This document shows, one piece after another, positions 29,824-43,645 of a DNA stretch of 64,000 nucleotides. This stretch comes from Thioalkalivibrio sulfidiphilus (GTDB taxonomy: Bacteria > Pseudomonadota > Gammaproteobacteria > Ectothiorhodospirales > Ectothiorhodospiraceae). The notes under the pieces were generated by a model that was given only the letters and a program-made list of their open reading frames with translations, ran no database searches and was not told where the DNA came from. The number at the start of each line of letters is the position of its first letter. Position 1 is the first letter of the stretch. Both the position numbers and the translations under genes were made by a program. The stretch covers positions 1 to 64,000 of the forward strand of contig NZ_KB898927.1 in NCBI RefSeq assembly GCF_000377945.1. The letters are read 5' to 3'.

Positions 29824-29899
29824 AAGTGCGAAGTGTGAATTGGGAAGTGGGAAGTAAAGGCTGTCAATTCGCACTTCCCAATTCACACTTCGCACTTCA
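29824..29899. repeat. Hairpin repeat, 7-nt-period family (GTGCGAA type), accA-tilS
   Basis: The left arm AAGTGCGAAGTGTGAATTGG (from 29824) pairs with the right arm ending CACACTTCGCACTT (29899), with a loop of about 16 bases. It occupies almost the whole 84-base gap; the tilS start is six bases after it. Confidence 0.85.
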
Positions 29900-29904
29900 C
29901 TGCC

Positions 29905-31158
29905 ATGTTGTCTGAAGTCCTCCGCGATGCCCTGCGGCATCTCCCTCCCGCCTCCCGCCTGATGGTCGCCTTCAGCGGCGGCCTCGATTCCCACGTGCTG
30001 CTGCATGCCGCCGCGGCCCTGCGCGGTGAAGGGTTTCCCGAGCTTCGCGCCATCCACGTGCATCACGGCCTCAATCCGCGGGCCGATGCCTGGGTCGAGC
30101 ATTGCGCCCAGGTCTGCGATGACCTGGGCGTGGAACTCAAGGTGATCCACGTGGATGCCTCGCCTACCGACGGAGAGAGCCCGGAGGCGGCGGCGCGGCG
30201 CGCCCGCTACCGGGCCCTAGAGGCGGCACTGATGCCCGGCGACGGGCTGCTTACCGCCCATCATCAGCGGGACCAGGCGGAGACCCTGTTGCTGCAACTG
30301 CTGCGGGGTTCCGGCCCGGCGGGTCTGGCGGCGATGCCCCGCTGGCAGCCCCTGGGTGCGGGCTGGCATGGCCGGCCCCTGCTGGAGGTCTCCCGCGAGG
30401 CCCTGGAGACCTACGCAAGGGAACACGGTCTCGCCTGGGTCGAGGACGACAGCAACCGGGACACCCGTTTCGATCGCAACCTGTTGCGCGAACGGATCAT
30501 GCCCTTGCTGCGCGAGCGCTGGCCCTCCCTGGACCAGACCCTTGCCCGCGCCGCCGGACACCAGGCGGAGAGCCTCGGCCTGCTGGGGGACCTGGCGCGC
30601 CAGGACCTGGAGGCCCTGCGCGGCGAGACCCCTGGCGCCCTCTCCGTGGCCGCGCTCAAGACCCTGCGCCCGGCGCGCCAGCGCAATGTCCTGCGCTTCT
30701 GGCTCATGGAAAAGGGCCTGCCCCTGCCATCCCAGGCGCGCCTGCAGAGCGTGCTGGACGACGTGCTCGCGGCCGGCCCGGATACCACGCCGCTGGTGGC
30801 CTGGCCGGGTGGCGAGATCCGCCGCTACCGGGATGCTCTGCATGCCATGGTACCGCTCGGTGATCACGATCCCGGCCAGCGTTTTGACTGGGATGGTCGC
30901 AGCGAACTTGCGATCCCGTCCCTTGGTGTGACGCTGTCCGGCGATTGGCTGGCCTCTCAGGGGGTGACTCCGGCACCGGGCGAGACCTTCACCGTGGCCT
31001 TTCGCCGGGGCGGCGAGACCCTGCGGGTACGGGACCAGACCCGGGACCTGAAGAAGCTGATGCAGGAACGGGGCGTGCCGCCCTGGCAGCGGGACCGGCT
31101 GCCCCTGGTGTTTCGGGGGGAGGTGCTGGTGGCAGTGTACTGGAAGTCGGAAGTCTGA
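29905..31158 (+). CDS. tilS: tRNA(Ile)-lysidine synthase
   Basis: TilS makes lysidine at C34 of tRNA-Ile(CAU) so that it reads AUA. The PP-loop ATPase motif is MVAFSGGLDSHVLL at about residues 22-35. AHHQRDQAETLLLQLLRGSG follows near 115, and the C-terminal TilS domain FAFRRGGETLRVR-like segment is near residue 370. The 417 residues are slightly short of E. coli (432). The final residues WKSEV and the stop fall in hairpin-repeat sequence (TGGAAGTCGGAAGTC), so the natural C-terminus may have been replaced. Confidence 0.93.
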   Translation: MLSEVLRDALRHLPPASRLMVAFSGGLDSHVLLHAAAALRGEGFPELRAIHVHHGLNPRADAWVEHCAQVCDDLGVELKVIHVDASPTDGESPEAAARRARYRALEAALMPGDGLLTAHHQRDQAETLLLQLLRGSGPAGLAAMPRWQPLGAGWHGRPLLEVSREALETYAREHGLAWVEDDSNRDTRFDRNLLRERIMPLLRERWPSLDQTLARAAGHQAESLGLLGDLARQDLEALRGETPGALSVAALKTLRPARQRNVLRFWLMEKGLPLPSQARLQSVLDDVLAAGPDTTPLVAWPGGEIRRYRDALHAMVPLGDHDPGQRFDWDGRSELAIPSLGVTLSGDWLASQGVTPAPGETFTVAFRRGGETLRVRDQTRDLKKLMQERGVPPWQRDRLPLVFRGEVLVAVYWKSEV

Positions 31159-31318
31159 ACCTGGAAGTGCGAAGTGGTGTGGCATTGAAAAGGGCGGCCG
31201 TGGCCGCCCTTTTCCATTTTGTATATCGGCTGGGCATGAGAGCGAAGCCGGTGTCCGGGAGAGGCCGTGGTCCTTGCCGTTTCCCGTTTCCCACTTCCCA
31301 ATTCACCCTTCCAACTTT
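31140..31318. repeat. Hairpin repeat, 7-nt-period family, with a nested terminator
   Basis: The left arm 31140-31176 (TGGAAGT, CGGAAGT, CTGAACC, TGGAAGT units) and the right arm about 31278-31318 (TTCCCACTTCCCAATTCACC) are imperfectly complementary. The loop of about 100 bases holds a 12-bp terminator stem at 31188-31213. The arms lie exactly between the tilS 3' end and the 3' end of the decayed sdmT::metK gene. Confidence 0.65.
31188..31213. terminator. Bidirectional terminator between tilS and the metK remnant
   Basis: AAAAGGGCGGCC pairs perfectly with GGCCGCCCTTTT around GT. With A-runs on one side and T-runs on the other it can stop transcription from both sides, as expected between convergent genes. 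Confidence 0.88.
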
Positions 31319-31921
31319 CTACGAGGCCTTGAGGCCCTTGGCCGCATCGGCCAGCGCCTCGGCCCGGTCGGTGCGTTCCCAGCTCACGTCCAGGTCCTCG
31401 CGACCGAAGTGCCCGTAGCTCGCCGTGGGGCGGTAGATGGGCCGCTCCAGGTCCAGCATGGTGAGGATGCCGTAGGGGCGCAGGTCGAAGTGTTCGCGCA
31501 CCAGGGCGGTGAGGGTGCCCTCGTCCACCTTGCCGGTGCCGAAGGTCTCCACGGCGATGGAGGTGGGCTCGGCCACGCCGATGGCGTAGGAGACCTGCAC
31601 CTCGCAGCGGGAGCCGAGCCCCGCGGCCACGATGTTCTTGGCCACGTAGCGGCAGGCGTAGGCGGACGCCAGGTAACGGGCGGAACCGCCGAAGCCGGCG
31701 CCCATGTCCAGCACGGTCATGTTGGGCCTGGGCTCACCCAGCAGGTCGCCCATGTGGGCCACGGTGCGTCGGCTGGCATCGAAGATCGACTCATCATCGG
31801 ACTCGTACAGGCCGATGTGGATGTCCTCGCCGCCCCAGACCCGGTGGTAAAAGGTGTCGGCGTCATCACTGTTGTAGTAGTCCCGCGCGGTGGCCACCGC
31901 AGTGCTGTAGTTCTGGCTCAT
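31319..31921 (-). pseudogene. In-frame fusion remnant: sarcosine/dimethylglycine N-methyltransferase N-terminus joined to S-adenosylmethionine synthetase C-terminus
   Basis: Residues 1 to about 86 ([20 protein letters not shown], then [14 protein letters not shown]...[15 protein letters not shown]) are the start of SDMT, including the SAM-binding GxGxG loop. From about residue 87 the sequence becomes the C-terminal third of MetK ([50 protein letters not shown]). The join lies at similar Ala-Tyr codons. About 190 residues of SDMT and 280 of MetK are missing, so neither activity can remain. The ATG at 31921 overlaps the gsmT stop, keeping the old operon coupling. Confidence 0.85.
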
Positions 31922-32622
31922 GCGCATGCCTCCCGGTACTGTTTTTCGGCCACGTGAATGAAGAAGTCCGGCTCCGTTTCCTTGTAGGTCTCCTTGAAAT
32001 CCCCGTAGGTCTCGATGCGCTGAAAGCCCACCTCGCGCATCAGGCGGCGCACGTAGGCCTTGCGCAGCGGGTACATGTTCAGGTGGTAGACGGAGTGGTC
32101 GGGGAAGGTGTACTGGAACCGGGCCAGGCCCTCGTCCACGTGCTCGGGCCGCACCTCCACGTTGTCGCCGCAGTAGTAGAAGGTGTGCTTGCTGGAATAG
32201 CCGTGGTCCATGATGGCGTCGTAGTTGCGCTGGTCCAGGATCAGCACGCCGTCGTGGTTGAGCGCCGAGTAGAACTCCGCCAGGGCCTTGCGCCGGTCGT
32301 TCTCGCTGAACAGGTGGGTGAAGGAGTTGCCCAGGCAGACGATGGCGTCGAAGCGTCCGTGCACGTCCCGGTTGAGCCAGCGCCAGTCGGACTGGATGGT
32401 GCGCAGGATGTGCCCCCGTCGTCGGCCGTTCTCGAAGGCCTTGGCGAGCATCTCGGCGCTGCCGTCGGCGCTGACCACGTCGAAACCCGCTTCCACCAGT
32501 TGCACGGAGTGAAAGCCGGTGCCGGTGGCCACATCCAGGATGCGCCTGGCGCCGCGCGCCTTGAGGGCGCGGATGAAAAAGTCCCCCTCGCTGGCCCTGC
32601 GGCTGTCCCAGTCGAAATGAAC
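31918..32622 (-). pseudogene. Glycine/sarcosine N-methyltransferase gene lacking its 5' end
   Basis: The family match begins [16 protein letters not shown] (about 32619) and continues through [38 protein letters not shown] and [15 protein letters not shown] to the stop at 31918. Genuine GSMTs have about 45-50 residues before the FDWDSR segment. Here the upstream frame is unrelated, contains no usable start and ends in TAA near 32703. GSMT and SDMT make betaine from glycine using SAM in halophiles. A shortened product could start at an internal GTG (32532) but would lack part of the fold. Confidence 0.8.
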
Positions 32623-32748
32623 AACTGGATGTGCCGCGCGCCGTCTAATGGCGCTGGCAAGGTCTGGACCCGGTGACCGGGCCCGGTATTGGTGCCTTGT
32701 GGCTTAAGGCCTATTTACCTTGTGGGAGTCAGCCCGGGATTGCAAGGC

Positions 32749-32781
32749 GCGCGTGAATCCTGTCATGCAGGATTCACGCGC
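32749..32781. repeat. 14-bp hairpin upstream of pyrG
   Basis: GCGCGTGAATCCTG (32749-32762) pairs exactly with CAGGATTCACGCGC (32768-32781) over a 5-base loop. No T-tract follows. It lies in the 291-base gap between the truncated gsmT and pyrG, which otherwise shows only GC-rich sequence and the pyrG promoter. Confidence 0.7.
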
Positions 32782-32834
32782 CGGTGCGGCGTCATGTGGG
32801 CCCGGGGGCAGATCTGGGGCGGGCCCGGGCGTAA

Positions 32835-34557
<1,723 letters not shown>

Positions 34558-34562
34558 ACATC

Positions 34563-35405
34563 ATGAAACTGTGTCATTTCGAAGCGGGTCTCGAGCACCC
34601 GATCTTCCTCATTTCCGGCCCCTGCGTGATCGAGAGCGAGCAGCTGGCCCTGGACACCGCCGGGCGGCTCAAGGAACTCTGCGAGCGGGTCGGTGTGCCC
34701 TTCATCTACAAGTCCTCCTTCGACAAGGCCAACCGTTCCTCCACCCGGAGTTTCCGCGGCCTGGGCCTAGAGGAGGGGTTGCGCATCCTGGAGACCGTGA
34801 AGCAGCAGATCGGCGTGCCGGTGCTCACCGACGTGCACGAGGACACCCCGCTGGAAGAGGTGGCCGCGGTGGTGGACGTGCTGCAGACCCCGGCCTTCCT
34901 GTGCCGCCAGACCAACTTCATCCAGAATGTGGCCCGCCAGGGCCGGCCCGTGAACATCAAGAAGGGCCAGTTCCTGGCCCCCTGGGACATGGGCAACGTG
35001 GTGGACAAGGCCCGCGAGGCGGGCAACGAGCAGATCATGGTCTGCGAGCGCGGCGTCTCCTTCGGCTACAACACCCTGGTCTCCGACATGCGCGGCCTGG
35101 CGGTGATGCGCGAGACCGGCTGCCCGGTGGTGTTCGACGCCACCCATTCCGTGCAGCAGCCGGGTGGCAAGGGCACCAGCTCCGGCGGCCAGCGGGAATT
35201 CGTGCCCGTGCTGGCCCGGGCCGCGGTGGCCTCCGGCGTGGCGGGCCTGTTCATGGAGACCCATCCGGACCCGGACAAGGCCCTGTCCGACGGCCCCAAC
35301 GCCTGGCCCCTGCCGCTGATGGAAGAACTGCTGGTGACGCTCAAGACCCTGGATGACGTGGTCAAGGCCCAGGGCTTCATCGAGTCGCGTTTCCTGAAAG
35401 GATGA
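34563..35405 (+). CDS. kdsA: 3-deoxy-8-phosphooctulonate (KDO-8-P) synthase
   Basis: KdsA condenses arabinose-5-phosphate with PEP for the KDO of the LPS inner core. The 280 residues include [38 protein letters not shown], a [19 protein letters not shown] segment and [12 protein letters not shown]. The residue after KKGQ-type loops and the absence of a metal Cys/Asn switch were not analysed. It starts five bases after pyrG. The final A of its TGA stop is the first base of a 40-base perfect inverted-repeat arm. Confidence 0.96.
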   Translation: MKLCHFEAGLEHPIFLISGPCVIESEQLALDTAGRLKELCERVGVPFIYKSSFDKANRSSTRSFRGLGLEEGLRILETVKQQIGVPVLTDVHEDTPLEEVAAVVDVLQTPAFLCRQTNFIQNVARQGRPVNIKKGQFLAPWDMGNVVDKAREAGNEQIMVCERGVSFGYNTLVSDMRGLAVMRETGCPVVFDATHSVQQPGGKGTSSGGQREFVPVLARAAVASGVAGLFMETHPDPDKALSDGPNAWPLPLMEELLVTLKTLDDVVKAQGFIESRFLKG

Positions 35406-35641
35406 ATGGACAGGATGAACAGGTTTTTTCAGGATTCACAGGATCTTAAGAGCCAAGAAAATATTAGACAGGATTTACAGGATTTACAGGATTTACAGGA
35501 TTTACAGGATTTACAGGATTTACAGGATTTACAGGATTTCAAAAAGCCGCCTTTTAATCATGTAAATCCTGTAAATCCTGTCCATTATGTTTTTGTTCTT
35601 CATCCTGTGAATCCTGAAAAAACCTGTTCATCCTGTCCATT
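35405..35641. repeat. Large hairpin repeat with 40-base perfect arms and an internal 9-nt minisatellite
   Basis: Arms 35405-35444 and 35602-35641 are exact complements over 40 bases (starting AATGGACAGGATGAACAGG). Inside, ACAGGATTT is repeated eight times (35468-35539) and pairs with a shorter complementary stretch at about 35555-35583. Across the minisatellite one frame would read repeated LQD, which I regard as non-coding. It fills the kdsA-eno gap. Confidence 0.9.
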
Positions 35642-35663
35642 TATCATCGAATTTCAAACTTGA

Positions 35664-36965
<1,302 letters not shown>

Positions 36966-36970
36966 ACACA

Positions 36971-37072
36971 CCTTTCAACGCAAAGGCGCTAAGATGCAAA
37001 GGGCGCAAAGGTTTTTTTATTCAAAAAGAGCTTTTTTGCGTTCTTCGCGTCTTCGCGCCTTTGCGTTGAAGG
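36971..37072. repeat. Hairpin repeat, 8-nt-period family (GCAAAG type), eno-ftsB
   Basis: The left arm (ACGCAAAG, GCGCTAAG, ATGCAAAG, GGCGCAAAG units) is complementary to the right arm ending GCGTTGAAGG. The AT-rich loop is TTTTTTTATTCAAAAAGAGC. Confidence 0.88.
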
Positions 37073-37114
37073 CCTTTATCCAGCCACCCCCTGTCTGGGT
37101 TACACTACGGACCC

Positions 37115-37402
37115 ATGAAATGGGTGACCGGATTGCTGGTGGTGTTGCTGCTGGGGCTGCAGTACAAGCTGTGGATCGGTGAGGGCAGCGTTGCCGAGGT
37201 GTGGCAGTTGCGCCAGACCCTGGAGGCCCAGCGGGCCGAGAACGAAGAGCTGCGCTACCGCAATGCCGCCCTGGATGCGGAGGTCACCGATCTCAAGACC
37301 GGCCTGGACGCCATCGAGGAACGGGCCCGGCGTGAACTGGGCATGATCCGTCGCGACGAGACCTTCTTCCAGGTGGTCGGCCGCCCCGGCGAGACCCCAT
37401 GA
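37115..37402 (+). CDS. ftsB: Cell division protein FtsB
   Basis: FtsB is a small bitopic divisome protein that forms the FtsQLB complex. The N-terminal membrane helix (VTGLLVVLLLGLQYKLWIG, residues 4-22) is followed by a coiled coil (residues 28-70, EVWQLRQTLEAQRAENEELR) and the conserved ERARRELGMI...ETFFQVV end. The 95 residues match the family. Its end overlaps ispD by ATGA, the standard ftsB-ispD arrangement. Confidence 0.93.
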   Translation: MKWVTGLLVVLLLGLQYKLWIGEGSVAEVWQLRQTLEAQRAENEELRYRNAALDAEVTDLKTGLDAIEERARRELGMIRRDETFFQVVGRPGETP

Positions 37403-38145
37403 GCACTTCCCCTGATTTCTGGGCCGTGATTCCCGCCGCCGGTGTGGGGCGGCGCATGGGCGCCGATCGCCCCAAGCAGTACCTGACGCTGGCCGGGCGC
37501 ACGGTGCTGGAACACACCCTGGATATCTTCATCCGCAGCCCCCGCATCACCGGGCTGGCCGTGGCCATCGGCGGCGAGGACGAATACTACCGGGAACTCA
37601 CCATACGCTCCGACAAGCCCCTGCTGGTGGTGCATGGGGGCGAGGAGCGTTGTCACTCGGTGCTCAATGCCCTGCGCGCCCTCAAGCATCAGGCCGCGGA
37701 CGACGACTGGGTGCTGGTCCATGACGCCGCCCGCCCGTGTCTCTCTGATGAAGATCTTGAGCGGTTGCTGGACACCCTTCGGGACGATCCCGTGGGCGGG
37801 CTCCTGGCCGCGCCGGTGGCTGACACCCTCAAGCGCGCCGATACGCAAGGGCGTGTGGCACAGACGGTGGATCGCGGCGGCCTGTGGCGAGCGTTCACCC
37901 CGCAGATGTTTCGCTACGCCATGCTGGTGGAGGCCATGGAATACGCCCGGCGGCAGGGCTTGCTCGTGACCGACGAGGCCTCCGCCATGGAGCTTGCCGG
38001 CCACGCCCCGCGCCTGGTGGAAGGCAGCCCCGCCAACCTCAAGATCACCAGCCCGGCGGACCTGGCCCTGGCGGAATTTTTTCTCAATCAGGGAAACGCG
38101 ACGCAAAGGCGCAAAGACGCAGAGGAACGCAAAGAAGATCTTTGA
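37399..38145 (+). CDS. ispD: 2-C-methyl-D-erythritol 4-phosphate cytidylyltransferase with repeat-encoded tail
   Basis: IspD activates MEP with CTP in the isoprenoid pathway. The signature VIPAAGVGRRMGADRPKQYL is at residues 10-29, VLVHDAARPCLSDEDL is near 112, and AFTPQMFRYAML follows. The natural fold ends near LALAEFFLNQ. The last 16 or so residues (ATQRRKDAEERKEDL) are translated from the left arm of the hairpin repeat at 38094-38196. That extends the protein to 248 residues against a usual 225-235. Confidence 0.94.
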   Translation: MSTSPDFWAVIPAAGVGRRMGADRPKQYLTLAGRTVLEHTLDIFIRSPRITGLAVAIGGEDEYYRELTIRSDKPLLVVHGGEERCHSVLNALRALKHQAADDDWVLVHDAARPCLSDEDLERLLDTLRDDPVGGLLAAPVADTLKRADTQGRVAQTVDRGGLWRAFTPQMFRYAMLVEAMEYARRQGLLVTDEASAMELAGHAPRLVEGSPANLKITSPADLALAEFFLNQGNATQRRKDAEERKEDL

Positions 38146-38196
38146 TTAATAAGATCTTTGCGATCCTTCGCGTCTTTGCGCCTTTGCGTCGCGTTT
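38094..38196. repeat. Hairpin repeat, 8-nt-period family (GCAAAG type), overlapping the ispD 3' end
   Basis: The left arm (ACGCAAAG, GCGCAAAG, ACGCAGAG, GAACGCAAAG) pairs with the right arm 38162-38196. The loop contains a further AAGATCTTT/AAGATCTT symmetry. The ispD stop codon lies in the loop, so the entire left arm is coding. Confidence 0.88.
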
Positions 38197-38216
38197 GAAT
38201 TTATCTTGGAGCCACC

Positions 38217-38699
38217 ATGAACATCCGCATCGGACACGGTTACGACGTGCATGCCTTCAAGGCGGGGGACCACGTGGTGCTGGGGGGCGTGCGCATTCCT
38301 CACGCCAAGGCCTTCGCTGCCCATTCCGATGGCGACGTGCTGATCCATGCCCTGTGCGACGCCCTGCTGGGCGCGGCGGCGCTGGGGGACATCGGCCGGC
38401 ATTTCCCGGACACGGACCCGGCCTACAAGGGTGCCGACAGCCGGGTGCTGCTGCGCCGGGTGGTGGAACTGCTGCTTGAGCAGGGTTATCGGGTGGGCAA
38501 CGTTGACGCCACGATCATCGCCCAGGCCCCGAAGATGGCCCCGCACATCGACGCCATGCGCGCCAACCTGGCCGACGACCTGCGCGTGGCCCAGGCCTGT
38601 GTCAACGTCAAGGCCACCACCACCGAGCGCCTGGGCTTCGCCGGCCGCGAGGAAGGCATCGCCGCCCACGCGGTGGTCTTGGTCGAGCAGTTCGGCTGA
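38217..38699 (+). CDS. ispF: 2-C-methyl-D-erythritol 2,4-cyclodiphosphate synthase
   Basis: IspF cyclises CDP-ME2P in the MEP pathway. The metal motif [11 protein letters not shown] is at residues 3-13, [20 protein letters not shown] follows near 43, and [20 protein letters not shown] is at the C-terminus. The 160 residues are normal. A hairpin repeat separates it from ispD, with which it is often fused or overlapping in other bacteria. Confidence 0.96.
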   Translation: MNIRIGHGYDVHAFKAGDHVVLGGVRIPHAKAFAAHSDGDVLIHALCDALLGAAALGDIGRHFPDTDPAYKGADSRVLLRRVVELLLEQGYRVGNVDATIIAQAPKMAPHIDAMRANLADDLRVAQACVNVKATTTERLGFAGREEGIAAHAVVLVEQFG

Positions 38700-38703
38700 T
38701 TAG

Positions 38704-38807
38704 AACCGCGACGCAAAGGCGCAAAGACGCGAAGGGTCGCAAAGGTCTTAATTAATCAAAGAACCTCTTTGCGTTCCTCTGCGTCTTTGCGCCTTTGCGT
38801 CGCAGTT
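38704..38807. repeat. Hairpin repeat, 8-nt-period family (GCAAAG type), ispF-ygiQ
   Basis: The left arm AACCGCGACGCAAAGGCGCA pairs with the right arm ending TGCGCCTTTGCGTCGCAGTT. The arms are very similar to those at 38094-38196, 500 bases away, in the same arrangement. Confidence 0.88.
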
Positions 38808-38868
38808 ATTCTTTGAATTTCCACCGCCAAAAGCGTCTAATACCCGATAGTTTCAGTAGGTCACTGCC

Positions 38869-40995
<2,127 letters not shown>

Positions 40996-41005
40996 AGCTT
41001 AAGTG

Positions 41006-41103
41006 CCTTCAACGCAAAGACGCGAAGACGCAAAGGGCGCCAAAAGGCTTTTGATCAAAATATCCTTTGCGCACTTTGCGTCTTCGCGTCTTTGCGTTGA
41101 GGA
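41006..41103. repeat. Hairpin repeat, 8-nt-period family (GCAAAG type), ygiQ-serS
   Basis: The left arm (ACGCAAAG, ACGCGAAG, ACGCAAAG, GGCGCCAAAAG) pairs with the right arm ending CTTCGCGTCTTTGCGTTGAG. The loop is short, about 15-25 bases, AT-rich and centred on TTGATCAAAA. Confidence 0.88.
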
Positions 41104-41180
41104 TTTTCTTTTGTGATCCCCGGTTTCTAACACGGCAGCATCCCGGCGGCCTCGGCCTCTGTGGTAAGATTCCGCGCTGA

Positions 41181-42494
<1,314 letters not shown>

Positions 42495-42514
42495 GGCACA
42501 CGAAATTAAAACTC

Positions 42515-42588
42515 GACAGGATTGACATGATTAACATGATTTCTAAAGACAAATTCTTTTAATCCTGTTAATCATGTAAATCCTGTCC
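42515..42588. repeat. Hairpin repeat, 9-nt-period family (ACAGGATT type), serS-NYN gene
   Basis: Left arm units GACAGGATT, GACATGATT, AACATGATT (42515-42541) pair with AATCCTGTT, AATCATGTA, AATCCTGTC (42561-42587), separated by an AT-rich loop of about 20 bases. Confidence 0.88.
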
Positions 42589-42633
42589 AGTGTTTTTGGT
42601 CTTAGCCTCATATCCTTAACCACGGAGTCCCCC

Positions 42634-43461
42634 ATGGCCGGTCCCGGTGAAATCAGGAACATGGCGCTGTTCTGCGACTTCGAGAACATCGCCCTCGGTG
42701 TGCGCGAGGCCAAGTATCCCAAGTTCGATATCGGCAAGGTCCTGGAGCGGTTGCTGCTCAAGGGCAACATCGTGGTGCGCAAGGCCTACTGCGACTGGGA
42801 CCGCTACAAGGAATTCAAGGCCCCCATGCACGAGGCCGCCTTCGAGCTGATCGAGATCCCCCACGTGCGCCAGTCCGGCAAGAACTCCGCCGACATCCGC
42901 ATGGTGGTGGACGCCCTGGACCTCTGCTACACCAAGGGCCACGTGGATTGTTTCGTCATCATCAGCGGCGATTCCGACTTCTCGCCCCTGGTGGCGAAGC
43001 TTCGCGAGAACAACAAGCTGGTGATCGGCGTGGGCGTGAAGAAGTCCACCTCCGACCTGCTCACCGCCGCCTGCGACGAGTTCATCTACTACGACGACCT
43101 GGTGCGCGAGGCCGCCCACAAGAAGCGCAAGCCCCGCAAGTCCTCCGCCAAGTCCGGCAGCAAGGAAGAGGCCCCGGCCAAAAAGGCCGAGGGACAGGAG
43201 GGCGACGAGAAGAAGATGCAGGAGGCCCTGGACCTGATCGTCGAAACCGCCGAGGCCTTACAGGCCGAACGGGGCGAGGACGAGACCGTGTGGGGCTCCA
43301 TGGTCAAGCAGGCCATCAAGCGCCGCAAGCCCGGTTTCAACGAGAGCTACTACGGCTTCCGTTCCTTCAGTGCGCTGCTCGAGGCGGCGGAGAAGGAGGG
43401 CTTGATCAAACTGGAGAAGGACGAGCGCTCGGGGGGGCATATCATTCAGTTGGTGGAATGA
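42634..43461 (+). CDS. NYN-domain (LabA/DUF88-type) putative RNase with C-terminal LOTUS-like domain
   Basis: The N-terminal NYN/PIN-like nuclease domain (residues 8-150) shows the acidic residues ALFCDFENIA (D15) and VIISGDSDFSPLV (D113, D115). D88 is in SADIRMVVDALDL. A Lys/Ala-rich linker (about 155-195) leads to a C-terminal segment (RGEDETVWGSMVKQAIKRRK, SYYGFRSFSALLEAAEKEGL) that resembles an OST-HTH/LOTUS RNA-binding domain. The 275 residues fit this architecture. A role in RNA turnover is plausible; substrate unknown. Confidence 0.8.
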   Translation: MAGPGEIRNMALFCDFENIALGVREAKYPKFDIGKVLERLLLKGNIVVRKAYCDWDRYKEFKAPMHEAAFELIEIPHVRQSGKNSADIRMVVDALDLCYTKGHVDCFVIISGDSDFSPLVAKLRENNKLVIGVGVKKSTSDLLTAACDEFIYYDDLVREAAHKKRKPRKSSAKSGSKEEAPAKKAEGQEGDEKKMQEALDLIVETAEALQAERGEDETVWGSMVKQAIKRRKPGFNESYYGFRSFSALLEAAEKEGLIKLEKDERSGGHIIQLVE

Positions 43462-43465
43462 CGCT

Positions 43466-43645
43466 ATGAAGTAAAAAGTGTGAATTGGGAAGTGGGAACT
43501 GGAGATGACCGACTGCAATTGATTTCGTAGGACCTCCGTCCTGCGGGCGAGCATGCATTACAGGAGCATTTTCCCGCAGGCGCGGGCTCCTGTTGTCTTT
43601 TGAGGTCTATACTTCGCACTTCCTAATTCACACTTCTTACTTCAT
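43466..43645. repeat. Hairpin repeat, 7-nt-period family (GTGTGAA type), with a nested stem-loop
   Basis: The left arm ATGAAGTAAAAAGTGTGAAT pairs with the right arm ending ACACTTCTTACTTCAT. The loop of about 120 bases contains AGGAC/GTCCT and ACAGGAGC/GCTCCTGT stems, which look like a separate intergenic palindrome inserted in the loop. The rlmK-like gene stop TAA (43637-43639) lies in the right arm. Confidence 0.78.

Noticed and set aside
28690-31318. Promoter-bearing IS ends
   Set aside because: The repeats near accA and tilS have no terminal IS features or coding sequence; they fit the short-period hairpin pattern.
32532-32622. Intact GSMT starting at an internal codon
   Set aside because: The region upstream of the only internal GTG still matches GSMT (FDWDSR...), so the true protein is cut, not short by nature.
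35461-35540. CRISPR or coding Leu-Gln-Asp repeat protein
   Set aside because: The 9-nt units have no spacers and form one side of a large inverted repeat; the open frame is a by-product of a period divisible by three.
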